Of a DNA stretch of 61,576 nucleotides, positions 8,824-17,271 are shown in pieces. Position numbers and translations under genes: made by a program. The stretch is taken from the NCBI GenBank assembly GCA_009889625.1, contig WTZU01000005.1:1-61576 (forward strand). The letters are read 5' to 3'. The notes under the pieces were generated by a model. That model was given only the letters and a program-made list of their open reading frames with translations. It ran no database searches and was not told where the DNA came from. Within the stretch, counting starts at the first letter, position 1. Each line of letters begins with the position of its first letter. The DNA comes from Candidatus Hikarchaeia archaeon HikBin5 (GTDB lineage Archaea; Halobacteriota; Halobacteria; Halobacteriales; Hikarchaeaceae).

Positions 8824-9627
8824 TCATTTGAGCATTCCTAAACTTGCTTGAAGACTCATCTCTCCACTTCCCTTATCCTGTTCTATTTCGTATCCAATTA
8901 AATCTCTTAAATCCACAGCATAGTTGTCATTCGACACCTTCAACACAAGAAATCTTCCCTCTACGCCCACAATTTCTCCTGACAACATTACTGTGGGAAT
9001 TGGGGGATACTCCAATTCAAATCCATATTCCAAATCGAATGTTTTCACCGTTTTATAATTTTCTATAATTTTTTCCCATTCCTCCTCATTGACATATTGG
9101 CCAATGCCATTTATTTTCTCTTTAGAAATCACACGGTCCTTGATTTTGTCAGCAATACCTCGCTCTATCTGCCTTGCAGTTCTCCCATTTGAAACAGTTT
9201 CAATGTGGGCAGCCTTCCGGGCTCCTTGCTCTTTCAATCTTGTTATCAAACGTGACATCCGAGTGACTCCAACTTTAAACGTGGATGGGGGAAAACCTGC
9301 GATATATACTGCATGAACCTGCTTGCAAGTCGGCAATGGCAAATCACAATTACCAGTACATCTAGCACACAACCAATCATTTATATGAGTTGTACAATAT
9401 GGGGCTTTTCTCTCTCCACAAGCCTGGTGCTTTCCATTTTCGATTTCACCAGCGCAACTCCTCTCTAATAATTTGTATCTAATGGTTTCTCCCCGATTAA
9501 GACGAATTCGTTCCAATTCCCCTCTATTTGCTATTATCAGATGGGGTGCCTCAGGTTCACTACTTGTTCCTTCTACTAAATCATATTCAATCCCTTCCAG
9601 ACCTGATTCAAATCCAACAATTTGCAC
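8824..9627 (-). CDS. DUF2797 family protein
   Basis: 267 residues. A cysteine-rich middle part (CAGEI...CGERK...CTTH...CARCTGNC...TCKQ, about residues 79-123) would bind one or two zinc ions. It is followed by YIAGFPPSTFKVGVTR, which resembles a GIY-YIG-like strand pattern. This is the DUF2797 arrangement found in Haloarchaea and Actinobacteria; function unknown, nucleic-acid binding plausible. It overlaps the epimerase stop by one base (TAATG), so the two are cotranscribed. Confidence 0.8.
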   Translation of the reverse strand: MQIVGFESGLEGIEYDLVEGTSSEPEAPHLIIANRGELERIRLNRGETIRYKLLERSCAGEIENGKHQACGERKAPYCTTHINDWLCARCTGNCDLPLPTCKQVHAVYIAGFPPSTFKVGVTRMSRLITRLKEQGARKAAHIETVSNGRTARQIERGIADKIKDRVISKEKINGIGQYVNEEEWEKIIENYKTVKTFDLEYGFELEYPPIPTVMLSGEIVGVEGRFLVLKVSNDNYAVDLRDLIGYEIEQDKGSGEMSLQASLGMLK

Positions 9628-10556
9628 TATTCAATTGACACCATTTCTCCCACTGCTTTTCTAACTGCATCTTCACTTTCTAGTTCTGGACCCCATCCTA
9701 TGGACATTAATTTTTCCACCGATAAACTCATACGTGGGACGTCTCCTACCCAACCCCTATCTGAGGATGTGTATGTTATCTTCGGTGACAATCCCATTTC
9801 TTTAGAAACTATCTCTGCGATTTCTCTTACAGAAATTGTGGTTGTCGTCCCGATATTATATGTATTTATGGGGTCGGAAGTGGCTTCGACTATCCAACAC
9901 ATGGCTTCTATACAATCTTCAATGTATATGTATGATTTTTCTTGATGACCATTCCCTAACACATGCAACACTGAAGAATCATTTTTTAACTTCTCAATAA
10001 AATCTGGTATCACTGCTCCTCTTTGCAATCGCGGCCCTACTACATTGGCAAATCTGAAAATCCATGTTGTATAATCAAACCCATGTGCATAAGCCGACAA
10101 AAGAGCCTCAGAAGCAAGCTTCGACGCCCCATATACACTTATCGGTTCTAACGGTGTGTAATTTTCAGGGGTGGGAAAATCTGCCTCTCCATAGACCGTA
10201 GACGAAGAAGCAAATGCGATATTTGAAACGCCCACTTCTTTCATACGAGCCAATATATTCGAAGTCATTTTGTTATTGAAATCAAATTGAGCAGTTATGT
10301 CTCCCGAATTAACAGCTTTGTCAGCTGCCAAATGAAATACTATGTCTATCTCTGATGTAATTGCCATTTCGACCACAGATGGATCCGATAAATCTCCTTC
10401 AATCAATTTCATCCCTTTCCCTTCTTCAACATCCATCCGATCTGTTGATCTATCCACAATGGTTACACTGTTATTGGAAGATAATTGCTCTGCTAAATGG
10501 GATCCTATAAATCCGCACCCCCCAGTAATCAAAATCTGTTTTCCATCAAGATTCAC
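9627..10556 (-). CDS. NAD-dependent sugar epimerase/dehydratase (UDP-glucose 4-epimerase-like)
   Basis: An extended short-chain dehydrogenase acting on a nucleotide sugar. ILITGGCGFIGSHLAE is the NAD-binding loop, SSSTVYG carries the catalytic Ser/Thr, and YGASKLASE the YxxxK pair. The frame is open to an ATG at 10718, but that would overlap the divergent aTrm56 gene and adds a non-family extension, so I place the start at the GTG at 10556 (309 residues). It may supply sugars to the nearby glycosyltransferases. Exact substrate unknown. Confidence 0.85.
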   Translation of the reverse strand: MNLDGKQILITGGCGFIGSHLAEQLSSNNSVTIVDRSTDRMDVEEGKGMKLIEGDLSDPSVVEMAITSEIDIVFHLAADKAVNSGDITAQFDFNNKMTSNILARMKEVGVSNIAFASSSTVYGEADFPTPENYTPLEPISVYGASKLASEALLSAYAHGFDYTTWIFRFANVVGPRLQRGAVIPDFIEKLKNDSSVLHVLGNGHQEKSYIYIEDCIEAMCWIVEATSDPINTYNIGTTTTISVREIAEIVSKEMGLSPKITYTSSDRGWVGDVPRMSLSVEKLMSIGWGPELESEDAVRKAVGEMVSIE

Positions 10557-10643
10557 AACTCCTTCATTGGCACCTATTACTAAGACCCTTACTACTTTAT
10601 GAAATTCACTAACATTTTTAATCTTATTCTGCAATAGTAATCT

Positions 10644-11171
10644 ATGGACAGTAAACACGAAGTGGCAGTCCTCCGAATTGGACACCGTCCCGGGAGAGAC
10701 GATAGGATCACCACGCATGTCGGCCTTGTGGCGCGCGCATTCGGTGCCGATAGGGTAATTTTTTCTGATAAAGCAAATTCTTCCACTTCCACTATTAATG
10801 AAGTTTCTTTAAACTTTGGTGGGCCATTCAGAGCAGAAACTACGCCTTCCATCCCAAAATTTGTTAAATCATGGGAGGGGCTAATAGTCCACTTGACAAT
10901 GTACGGACAACCAATCAATCCTCTGGTCGATGAAATAATAACTTCCTACAATTCCCAGCCCATTCTAGTTATTGTGGGTGCAGAAAAAGTCCCATTTTTT
11001 ATTTATGAATTAGCAGATTGGAACATATCTGTAACAAATCAACCACATTCAGAAATAGCAGCATTAGCCATCTTTCTAGACCGATTATTCCAAGGAGAGG
11101 AGTTTAATAAATCATGGGATGGCGCAAAGCAAAAAATAATTCCTCAAAAATTAGGAAAACTTATCAAATGA
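10644..11171 (+). CDS. trm56: tRNA (cytidine-56 2'-O)-methyltransferase, aTrm56
   Basis: A SPOUT-fold methyltransferase specific to archaea that methylates the ribose of C56 in the tRNA T-loop. The 175 residues begin with the diagnostic VLRIGHRPGRDDR and ITTHVGLVARAFGAD segments (about 9-36). The C-terminal half has LVIVGAEKVPFFIYELADWN and NQPHSEIAALAIFLDRL, which form the knotted cofactor site. Divergent from the epimerase gene, with an 87-bp shared promoter region. Normal length for the family. Confidence 0.92.
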   Translation: MDSKHEVAVLRIGHRPGRDDRITTHVGLVARAFGADRVIFSDKANSSTSTINEVSLNFGGPFRAETTPSIPKFVKSWEGLIVHLTMYGQPINPLVDEIITSYNSQPILVIVGAEKVPFFIYELADWNISVTNQPHSEIAALAIFLDRLFQGEEFNKSWDGAKQKIIPQKLGKLIK

Positions 11172-11245
11172 GCTTGATTTTCCCTTTCTCTTTTTGTAAA
11201 CACGAGTGCATAGGTTTAAACCCAACTGCTGCTCTTTTTTAATTA

Positions 11246-11773
11246 ATGGCATTCGAAGACCTACTACATGATGCAGTGGTCCAAAGATATCTCTATGAAT
11301 TGGTTGGCGACCGGGGAATGCCCGTGGCAGCTTCTCCTCCCGATGGGGAAGTAACTGATGAGGAACTTGCACAAAAATTAGGATTGGAATTGAATAACGT
11401 GCGAAGGGCACTTTTCATATTGTACGAAAATGAGCTAGCTAGTTATCGGCGCGTCCGAGATGAGGATTCTGGCTGGTTAACCTATCTGTGGACGTTTAAT
11501 TACGACCAAATTAAAACGAATTTAGTGGAAGCCATGTCTACTCTCGAAGGTAATCTCTCTAAAAGATATGATTTCGAAGTTCAAAATGAGTTTTATCTAT
11601 GCGAAAATTGCTCCATTCGATTTAGTTTTTCAGATGCACTCGATCAGAGTTTTACCTGTCCAACTTGCACTTCTAGTTTAACTCTCATGGATAATTCCAA
11701 ACTCATCCTGTCTATGAAATGCCGTCTAGATGATTTACAAAACCAACTTGAAGTATTGTCTATGGATAAATAA
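11246..11773 (+). CDS. tfe: transcription initiation factor TFE (alpha subunit)
   Basis: Helps TBP/TFB open promoters, as TFIIE-alpha does. The 175 residues consist of an N-terminal winged helix (about 1-90, with VTDEELAQKLGLELNNVRRAL as recognition helices) and a C-terminal zinc ribbon with cysteines at 119, 122, 138 and 141, then a short coiled tail. It overlaps the DUF2110 gene by one base (TAATG). The block tfe-DUF2110-DUF5803-CinA-like-NAD kinase-like matches a haloarchaeal gene order. Confidence 0.93.
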   Translation: MAFEDLLHDAVVQRYLYELVGDRGMPVAASPPDGEVTDEELAQKLGLELNNVRRALFILYENELASYRRVRDEDSGWLTYLWTFNYDQIKTNLVEAMSTLEGNLSKRYDFEVQNEFYLCENCSIRFSFSDALDQSFTCPTCTSSLTLMDNSKLILSMKCRLDDLQNQLEVLSMDK

Positions 11774-12441
11774 TGGTCATACTGGCAACCAAAATTTATG
11801 TTAAAGGGGATGCGAGAAATAGGGCAATTAGATCTCTAGATTCTATTATCTCCAATGATATAGGCCAATTAGATGTAACTTATGATGTCGATTTCACCCC
11901 CTACCATTTCCCAAAAATAACTGTACAAGGGCCTGATGAGGTGGCAGCAACCAACATTTTAATTGAAACGTGGGGTGAAATTTTACCACCTATAGAAAAT
12001 GGAGTTGAATACTGGGGAACGTTGTCTTCTTGGAATGAAAACGGATTCTTACTCGATTCGTACGAGCCTATTCTAATCCCGGCAAGTCATATAGGACTTG
12101 GTCCTGGAACTCCTGCTCAAATACGCCAACGTTTCGGACTTATACAACATATGCCGATTTCCTTTATCCAAGGAGATTCTCCCTCTTTATCTAAAAAAGA
12201 ATTAGATCGGCTTTACGGATGGAGAAGGGGACTTGGTCGCGTGAATGTTAACAGCGCGACTAAAAGCGAAGTCCGGGCCACGGTGAATAAATCGGGACAT
12301 GCAAAAGATATAGTTTCTGTAGAGCGACTTGGCCTTTTGGAACAAAGTATCATTTGTGCTGCAGGAACTGACCCTCCTGGAATTTTATCTTCAATAGGTC
12401 CTCATTTACCATCCGAAATGAAGTGCGTAATTCCTTTGTAA
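11773..12441 (+). CDS. DUF2110 family protein
   Basis: 222 residues, cytosolic, no known motif. Recognised as DUF2110 from its place immediately after tfe and its general pattern (N-terminal TKIYVKGDARNRAI; central WGTLSSWNENGFLLDSYEPI, which looks like an OB-type or TRAM-like strand series; C-terminal SVERLGLLEQSIICAAGTDP). Found mainly in Haloarchaea beside tfe, so a role linked to transcription or RNA is plausible but unproven. Coupled to tfe by TAATG. Confidence 0.75.
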   Translation: MVILATKIYVKGDARNRAIRSLDSIISNDIGQLDVTYDVDFTPYHFPKITVQGPDEVAATNILIETWGEILPPIENGVEYWGTLSSWNENGFLLDSYEPILIPASHIGLGPGTPAQIRQRFGLIQHMPISFIQGDSPSLSKKELDRLYGWRRGLGRVNVNSATKSEVRATVNKSGHAKDIVSVERLGLLEQSIICAAGTDPPGILSSIGPHLPSEMKCVIPL

Positions 12442-12451
12442 ACCATTTATC

Positions 12452-13165
12452 ATGTCATATAGATTCTTTTCAATCTCCCTTCTGCTCCTCATAGTAATTT
12501 GCACGGGGTGTCAAACTCTTCCTTTAACCGAACCCAAATCGGATTTTTCTGACCCTCTTATCTATGAATCCCTTTGGAATTCGAACGAAACTGCAGTCTT
12601 TGTTATGGATAAAAATCAATACCGTGCAGTTTATTCTGTTGAAAACAGTTCTGAAATAGAATTATACCGGATACACAGAATCAACACGAAAAAACCCCTC
12701 TCCATATCTGATGTTCAATTTAAACATACCAATGGAACCATTGCCTTTGAAAGTGAGATCCACATCGAACAGAATAGATCTTTCACTTTGGTGACTCTTC
12801 CTAGTAAAAATGGCAAATTGGCATTTACTTCCCCGCGGTCCGGGAAATCATTTCAGGCACCCATAGCTCTATCTGGAAATTACACTGTCATTTTGCCCAA
12901 AGACTCTGACATTAGCATTTCCCTCCTCAGCAAGGTCATCCCTTCTAATCATACCACCACACTTTCCCCAAACCAACCAAAAATTCGTTGGGAAAATCTC
13001 TCTGGTGGTGCCATACACGTCCAGTATTATCTAATCCGAGATTCTCAATTATTAGCAGCTTTGTTACTTCTTTGTAGTGTGTCTCTTCTCTTTTATATGG
13101 TGCACTTTTGGTGGAAAATGAAACATATAACCAAGAAAAAAATTGATATAGAACCGCCCGTATAA
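12452..13165 (+). CDS. DUF5803-like membrane-anchored lipoprotein
   Basis: 237 residues. The N-terminus is a lipoprotein signal: basic MSYRFF, a hydrophobic run and a lipobox ending ICTGC (Cys near residue 19). A beta-rich extracellular domain follows (about 20-200), with several N-x-S/T sites. A single membrane helix (about 202-223) and a basic cytoplasmic tail (WKMKHITKKK) end the protein. This double anchoring and the place after DUF2110 match haloarchaeal DUF5803. Function unknown. Confidence 0.75.
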   Translation: MSYRFFSISLLLLIVICTGCQTLPLTEPKSDFSDPLIYESLWNSNETAVFVMDKNQYRAVYSVENSSEIELYRIHRINTKKPLSISDVQFKHTNGTIAFESEIHIEQNRSFTLVTLPSKNGKLAFTSPRSGKSFQAPIALSGNYTVILPKDSDISISLLSKVIPSNHTTTLSPNQPKIRWENLSGGAIHVQYYLIRDSQLLAALLLLCSVSLLFYMVHFWWKMKHITKKKIDIEPPV

Positions 13166-13205
13166 CAACCCTACTTTATTTAGCCATCCTGGTCAAACAA
13201 TAACT

Positions 13206-13913
13206 ATGAACATAGCCATCATAACTATTGGGGATGAATTACTTTCTGGCGATACTGTCAACACAAACGCCACTTGGATCTGCGCCCAACTCACCAACTG
13301 TGGTGCATCTGCCAGTCTGGTCCTCGTCATCCCTGATGTAATTGATGAAATAGTGTCTGCCATCCATGAATGTCAATTAAAGTATGACGCGATAATCATC
13401 ACAGGGGGACTTGGACCCACTCATGATGATATAACTCTTGAGGGGGTTTCAAAAGCAGTAGGCCAGCCTCTAGAGCCTCATGAAGAAGTCATAAAGTGGA
13501 TTGAAAATCACCCTCGGTACCAGAATAGAAAACTATCCCCTGGAACTATGGATTTGCCTCTTGGGTCCACGATGATTCCGAATACTGTTGGGGTTGCACC
13601 AGGTGCTATTGTGACCACTAATAACAAAGTTTCTCTGTATATTTTACCTGGCGTCCCTTCTGAAATGAAGGCCATGTTTGAACAGATTTCTCATAATTTT
13701 AGTGGTCCTATCAAAACACGAATTTTTGTCTTCACCAAAATTGGAGAAAGTAGATTGGTTCCTCACTTTGATTATTTGTTGGATAACTTTGACGTTACTA
13801 TTGGGAGCTATCCTCAAAAAGGAGGGGTCAAAATAAGAATAGAAGGGGTCAACACGACCCAAGTTGAACAAGCTGTATCTTGGCTTACTGCCCAAATACC
13901 CACTTCTGAGTAG
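13206..13913 (+). CDS. molybdopterin-binding domain protein (CinA/MoaB-like)
   Basis: 235 residues of the MoCF-biosynthesis fold: ITIGDELLSGDTVNTNATW at the N-terminus, the ITGGLGPTHDDIT signature near 66-78 and LPGVPSEMKAMF near 148. This is the CinA N-terminal type rather than a dedicated MoaB/MogA. CinA-type proteins bind molybdopterin-like or ADP-ribose ligands. The CinA C-terminal nicotinamide-nucleotide deamidase domain is absent. The neighbour downstream is an NAD-kinase relative, so NAD repair or turnover is as likely as Mo cofactor work. Confidence 0.85.
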   Translation: MNIAIITIGDELLSGDTVNTNATWICAQLTNCGASASLVLVIPDVIDEIVSAIHECQLKYDAIIITGGLGPTHDDITLEGVSKAVGQPLEPHEEVIKWIENHPRYQNRKLSPGTMDLPLGSTMIPNTVGVAPGAIVTTNNKVSLYILPGVPSEMKAMFEQISHNFSGPIKTRIFVFTKIGESRLVPHFDYLLDNFDVTIGSYPQKGGVKIRIEGVNTTQVEQAVSWLTAQIPTSE

Positions 13914-13946
13914 ATTTTTGTTTCTCCATACCTGATATCATCTTAC

Positions 13947-15062
13947 ATGCGGATTGGATTTTTAATCAACCCCATTGCTGGAATGGGGGGCAAGGTGGGG
14001 CTAAAAGGGACTGACAATGTAGTCCACCAAGCAATCAAATTAGGTGCAAAACCTAGTTCTCCTGATCGGGCATTAACCGCTTTGTTAACCATCTCTTCTG
14101 ACACTATGTCTGAATTGCTAGTCTATGGATCTACAATGGGAGAAGATGTGGCACTTAAAGCTGGACATATTCCAATTGTTGTTGGACACCCCCAAGGTAA
14201 AATAACCACTTCTCTTGATACTTGTAATTGCATAAATTCTTTTGTATCTCGTGAGGTCGATTTAATTTTATTTGCAGGAGGGGATGGAACTGCAGTTGAT
14301 ATTTCCAATACGTTGGATGAACTAGATTCGACCATTCCTTTATTGGGGATTCCATCAGGGGTCAAGGTATATTCTTCTGTATTTGCCAATTCCCCACATG
14401 ATGTTGGTAATATCTTATCTTCTTTCTCCACAACCGAACTCCGGGAAGTGGTGGATCTAGATGAATCTGCATACCGGCAGGGGAAAATAATTCCCAACCT
14501 ACATTCAGTTCGACCAGTCCCTCTATCCGAAGATCTGCAGTCTTCTAAACAATTATTGGGTGGTACTGTAGAAGGGGCAATAGAAGGATTAATATCCGAT
14601 TTTATTCCCGACACCACTTATATATTGGGCCCTGGGGGGACTTTATACCAATTAAAACAAACACTAGGAATCGAAGGAACATTACTTGGGGTTGATATTT
14701 GGAGAACAAAACCCATTGAAAAGCAAGAAAATTTAAATTTTTCTTCATCTAACCTCCCTTCTGGGACTCTAATAGCAAAGGATGCAAACGAATCAACCAT
14801 ACTCTCTTGTTTAACTGATAGTAATATTGTAATAGTTTCTCCAATCGGAGGGCAAGGTTTCATCTTCGGACGGGGGAATGGACAAATATCACCTTCTGTA
14901 CTGGAGCATTGCACTATCAAACTCATTGGTTCTCGAACAAAACTCGACGAAATAGATTCTCTCCGAGTAGACACAGGCAATAAAGATATGGATGATACTC
15001 TGAAAGGATGGCATAGGATCCATATCGGAAGGTTTGAAACACGGCTTATACGCGTCGTTTAA
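13947..15062 (+). CDS. ATP-NAD kinase family protein
   Basis: 371 residues of the NAD kinase/diacylglycerol kinase superfamily, in the long AcoX-like branch. GFLINPIAGMGGKVGLKGTD is at the N-terminus, ILFAGGDGTAVDI (the GGDG nucleotide loop) near 108 and PLLGIPSGVKVYSS near 130. The long C-terminal part (TYILGPGGTLYQLKQTLG near 223; VSPIGGQGFIFGRGNGQ near 297) is typical of this branch. Substrate could be NAD or another diol; members are often annotated as NAD kinase without proof. Last gene of the tfe block. Confidence 0.82.
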   Translation: MRIGFLINPIAGMGGKVGLKGTDNVVHQAIKLGAKPSSPDRALTALLTISSDTMSELLVYGSTMGEDVALKAGHIPIVVGHPQGKITTSLDTCNCINSFVSREVDLILFAGGDGTAVDISNTLDELDSTIPLLGIPSGVKVYSSVFANSPHDVGNILSSFSTTELREVVDLDESAYRQGKIIPNLHSVRPVPLSEDLQSSKQLLGGTVEGAIEGLISDFIPDTTYILGPGGTLYQLKQTLGIEGTLLGVDIWRTKPIEKQENLNFSSSNLPSGTLIAKDANESTILSCLTDSNIVIVSPIGGQGFIFGRGNGQISPSVLEHCTIKLIGSRTKLDEIDSLRVDTGNKDMDDTLKGWHRIHIGRFETRLIRVV

Positions 15063-15138
15063 CCACTAACATTATATTATCTATATTATATCAATTTATA
15101 CTAGCGAAGGTTATATCGCCCCTCCTCTTAATCGAATC

Positions 15139-16170
15139 ATGACTGATTCTCGAAAAGTACAACGACTCGGGCCATCTACGTTAGCGATTACACTCCCTTC
15201 GGAGTGGGTCAGAGAATTCGGCGTGAAAAAAGGGGATGAATTGTCATTGACCCAATTAAAAAGTGGAGTAATGGCAGTTTCTCCTGCATCTGCAACTTAT
15301 CAAAAACCTACTGCAACTTTAAATGTGGAACATATGAATTCATCTTCAATTGAACGGGCCATTATTGCCCAGTATGTATTGGGAAGGCGTACAATTTATA
15401 TTAAAAGTGAAGTCACTCTTAATTCTGAGACAATCAATGCAATTTATAAAGCAGAAACTCAGCTAATGGGACTTGGGGTCGTAGAAGAAACTACAAATGC
15501 AATTGTAATTAATTGCTCCATTGATCCAACCGATTTCAATCTAAATGATCTATTAACCCGACTTGAAATCACAGGAAGGACCATGCGAGACGAATCCATC
15601 AATGCATTCATGACTGGGAATAAAGATACTGCCCAACGATCTCTCAACCGAGAAAACCAAGCCAATAAAATTTTTCTTTTACTCTTACGTCTGATCTATA
15701 TTTCTTACCAGAATCCTGTTGTGGCACACTCCGTGGGGTTTGAGGACGTCTTCCCTCTAATCAGCTACCGTTCAATTGCAAAGAATTTGGAATTGACTGC
15801 GGACGATTCTGAGGACATAGCAAAAAAGGTCCTTGAATCTGAAGACCATCTAGTTAACCTCGACGTTGAAACTTCAAAAATGCTATTAAAACTAGTAGAC
15901 AAAGTAGATGATCTAACTTATAACGCCGTTCAATCTGTAGTCACTTTTGATTTTGGAGTCGCTGTCACTTGCCGTGAATTGTTCCATGAAATTAATCTAT
16001 TAGAACAAAAACTAATGGAAGAGGTGTCTCCCATGTCCAACTCAGATCTTTTATTCCTCAAAGAAATTCTTCATAGTTTAACGCGCTCTGCTGGCTATGC
16101 CATGAGGAATGTAGAAATTGCCACAAACCTGTCTCTAAACCAAAATTCAGAGTATGTGACTATTGAGTGA
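15139..16170 (+). CDS. PhoU-type phosphate uptake regulator with AbrB DNA-binding domain
   Basis: 343 residues. The N-terminus (about 1-50) is an AbrB/SpoVT swapped-hairpin DNA-binding domain: RKVQRLGPSTLAITLPSEWV then KKGDELSL. The rest is helical, with PhoU-like bundles near 125-215 and 230-330. Such archaeal fusions act as transcription regulators linked to phosphate status. No pst or pit genes are in the window. An AT-rich leader of 77 bp lies upstream. Confidence 0.85.
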   Translation: MTDSRKVQRLGPSTLAITLPSEWVREFGVKKGDELSLTQLKSGVMAVSPASATYQKPTATLNVEHMNSSSIERAIIAQYVLGRRTIYIKSEVTLNSETINAIYKAETQLMGLGVVEETTNAIVINCSIDPTDFNLNDLLTRLEITGRTMRDESINAFMTGNKDTAQRSLNRENQANKIFLLLLRLIYISYQNPVVAHSVGFEDVFPLISYRSIAKNLELTADDSEDIAKKVLESEDHLVNLDVETSKMLLKLVDKVDDLTYNAVQSVVTFDFGVAVTCRELFHEINLLEQKLMEEVSPMSNSDLLFLKEILHSLTRSAGYAMRNVEIATNLSLNQNSEYVTIE

Positions 16171-16196
16171 ATCTTTCTCGTTCTGAATAGGAAAAG

Positions 16197-16209
16197 ACTT
16201 AATATATTA
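16197..16209 (+). promoter_or_regulatory. TATA box for the small wHTH gene (leaderless arrangement)
   Basis: CTTAATATATTAT at 16197-16209 is an archaeal TATA element about 25 bp before the GTG start at 16226, so transcription would begin at or next to the start codon. No Shine-Dalgarno sequence is seen. Confidence 0.45.
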
Positions 16210-16225
16210 TACTGTATTCTCACAC

Positions 16226-16453
16226 GTGACTAATATTTCAATTGAAGATGCCCAATTACTCGAGTATCTACTTGACCATGTTTCACATGGGTCGGAGTAT
16301 TTTAGAGCAAAATATATAGCAGATGTTCTTGGATTATCTGCAAAACAAGTGGGGGCCCGACTAGCAAGATTGTCTGTTAAGGCAGACGGCGTTCAAATCG
16401 AAAAGTGGGGGCGTGGAAAATCTACAACTTGGAAAGTAACCATGTCCGATTAG
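16226..16453 (+). CDS. small winged-helix protein (DUF7123-like)
   Basis: 75 residues starting with GTG. The sequence has YFRAKYIADVLGLSAKQVG (helix-turn-helix, about 24-42) and then IEKWGRGKSTTWKVT, a wing and closing strand. This closely follows a small haloarchaeal family I know as DUF7123. A DNA-binding role is likely; its target is unknown. The last 4 bp overlap the convergent nth gene. Confidence 0.75.
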   Translation: MTNISIEDAQLLEYLLDHVSHGSEYFRAKYIADVLGLSAKQVGARLARLSVKADGVQIEKWGRGKSTTWKVTMSD

Positions 16454-17166
16454 TCTCTTCCCTTGACGTCCCACAACTTACCATTTGACAAATCAACTTC
16501 TGAATATAGCCACGATGAAGGGCATATTTCTCCCATGGGACACGAATCACATTTTGGACCCCGGGCTTTACAAATGGCTCTCCCATGAGCAATCATCAAA
16601 TGGGTGTATCTTCTCCATTTCTCTTTCGGAATTATTTTCATTAATTCTATTTCAATTGCATCTCTGTTCTTTTTGTTCACAAGTCCCATCCTACGAGAAA
16701 GTCTCATTACATGCGTATCCACGACGATTCCTTCTGTTTCTCCATATGCATGTTGTAATACAACATTTGCAGTTTTCCTCCCAACTCCTGGCAATGCAAG
16801 AAGCTCATCCATTGTACTTGGAACTTCTCCATCATGCCGTTCTATAATTTCCTTTGCTGTACTTACAATCCACCTAGCCTTTTGATTAAAATACGTTACA
16901 GAAGCTATGTCATTCGAAAATTCATCTGCGCCAACATCAGCATAACTTTCCATCGTTTTGTATTTTTCAAAAAGCGTCTCTGTAACCATGTTGACCCTTT
17001 CGTCAGTACATTGGGCTGAGAGGATGACTGCAACTAACAATTCAAAATTATTTGAATACCGAAGTGAAATTTCAGCATCTGGATATTCTTGGAATAGGAT
17101 CTTCAAAATTCTCGAAGAATGTTTCTTTAGCTCTTTATCACTAACAATCATACTCACGTAGTTCAC
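16450..17166 (-). CDS. nth: endonuclease III
   Basis: A bifunctional DNA glycosylase/AP lyase for oxidised pyrimidines. The 238 residues contain the helix-hairpin-helix LPGVGRKTANVV near 126-137 with the catalytic Lys, the catalytic Asp in VDTHVMRLSRRMG near 150, and a [4Fe-4S] cysteine set (C-x6-C-x2-C-x5-C: CKARGPKCDSCPMGEIC) near 199-215. A start at the sixth codon (MIVSDKEL) is possible. Normal length. Confidence 0.93.
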   Translation of the reverse strand: MNYVSMIVSDKELKKHSSRILKILFQEYPDAEISLRYSNNFELLVAVILSAQCTDERVNMVTETLFEKYKTMESYADVGADEFSNDIASVTYFNQKARWIVSTAKEIIERHDGEVPSTMDELLALPGVGRKTANVVLQHAYGETEGIVVDTHVMRLSRRMGLVNKKNRDAIEIELMKIIPKEKWRRYTHLMIAHGRAICKARGPKCDSCPMGEICPSSWLYSEVDLSNGKLWDVKGRD

Positions 17167-17271
17167 TCAAATTTTAATACATTTGAATACATTTATCATT
17201 TTTGACTTATCAATCTCTTATTTATCTTGCAAAGTAACCATTAAGCCTCAGCCTGTCATCTAACCACATAT

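Noticed and set aside
10557-10718. N-terminal extension of the epimerase up to an ATG at 10718
   Set aside because: It would overlap the divergent aTrm56 gene by 75 bp and precede the conserved NAD-binding start with unrelated sequence. GTG at 10556 is a better start.
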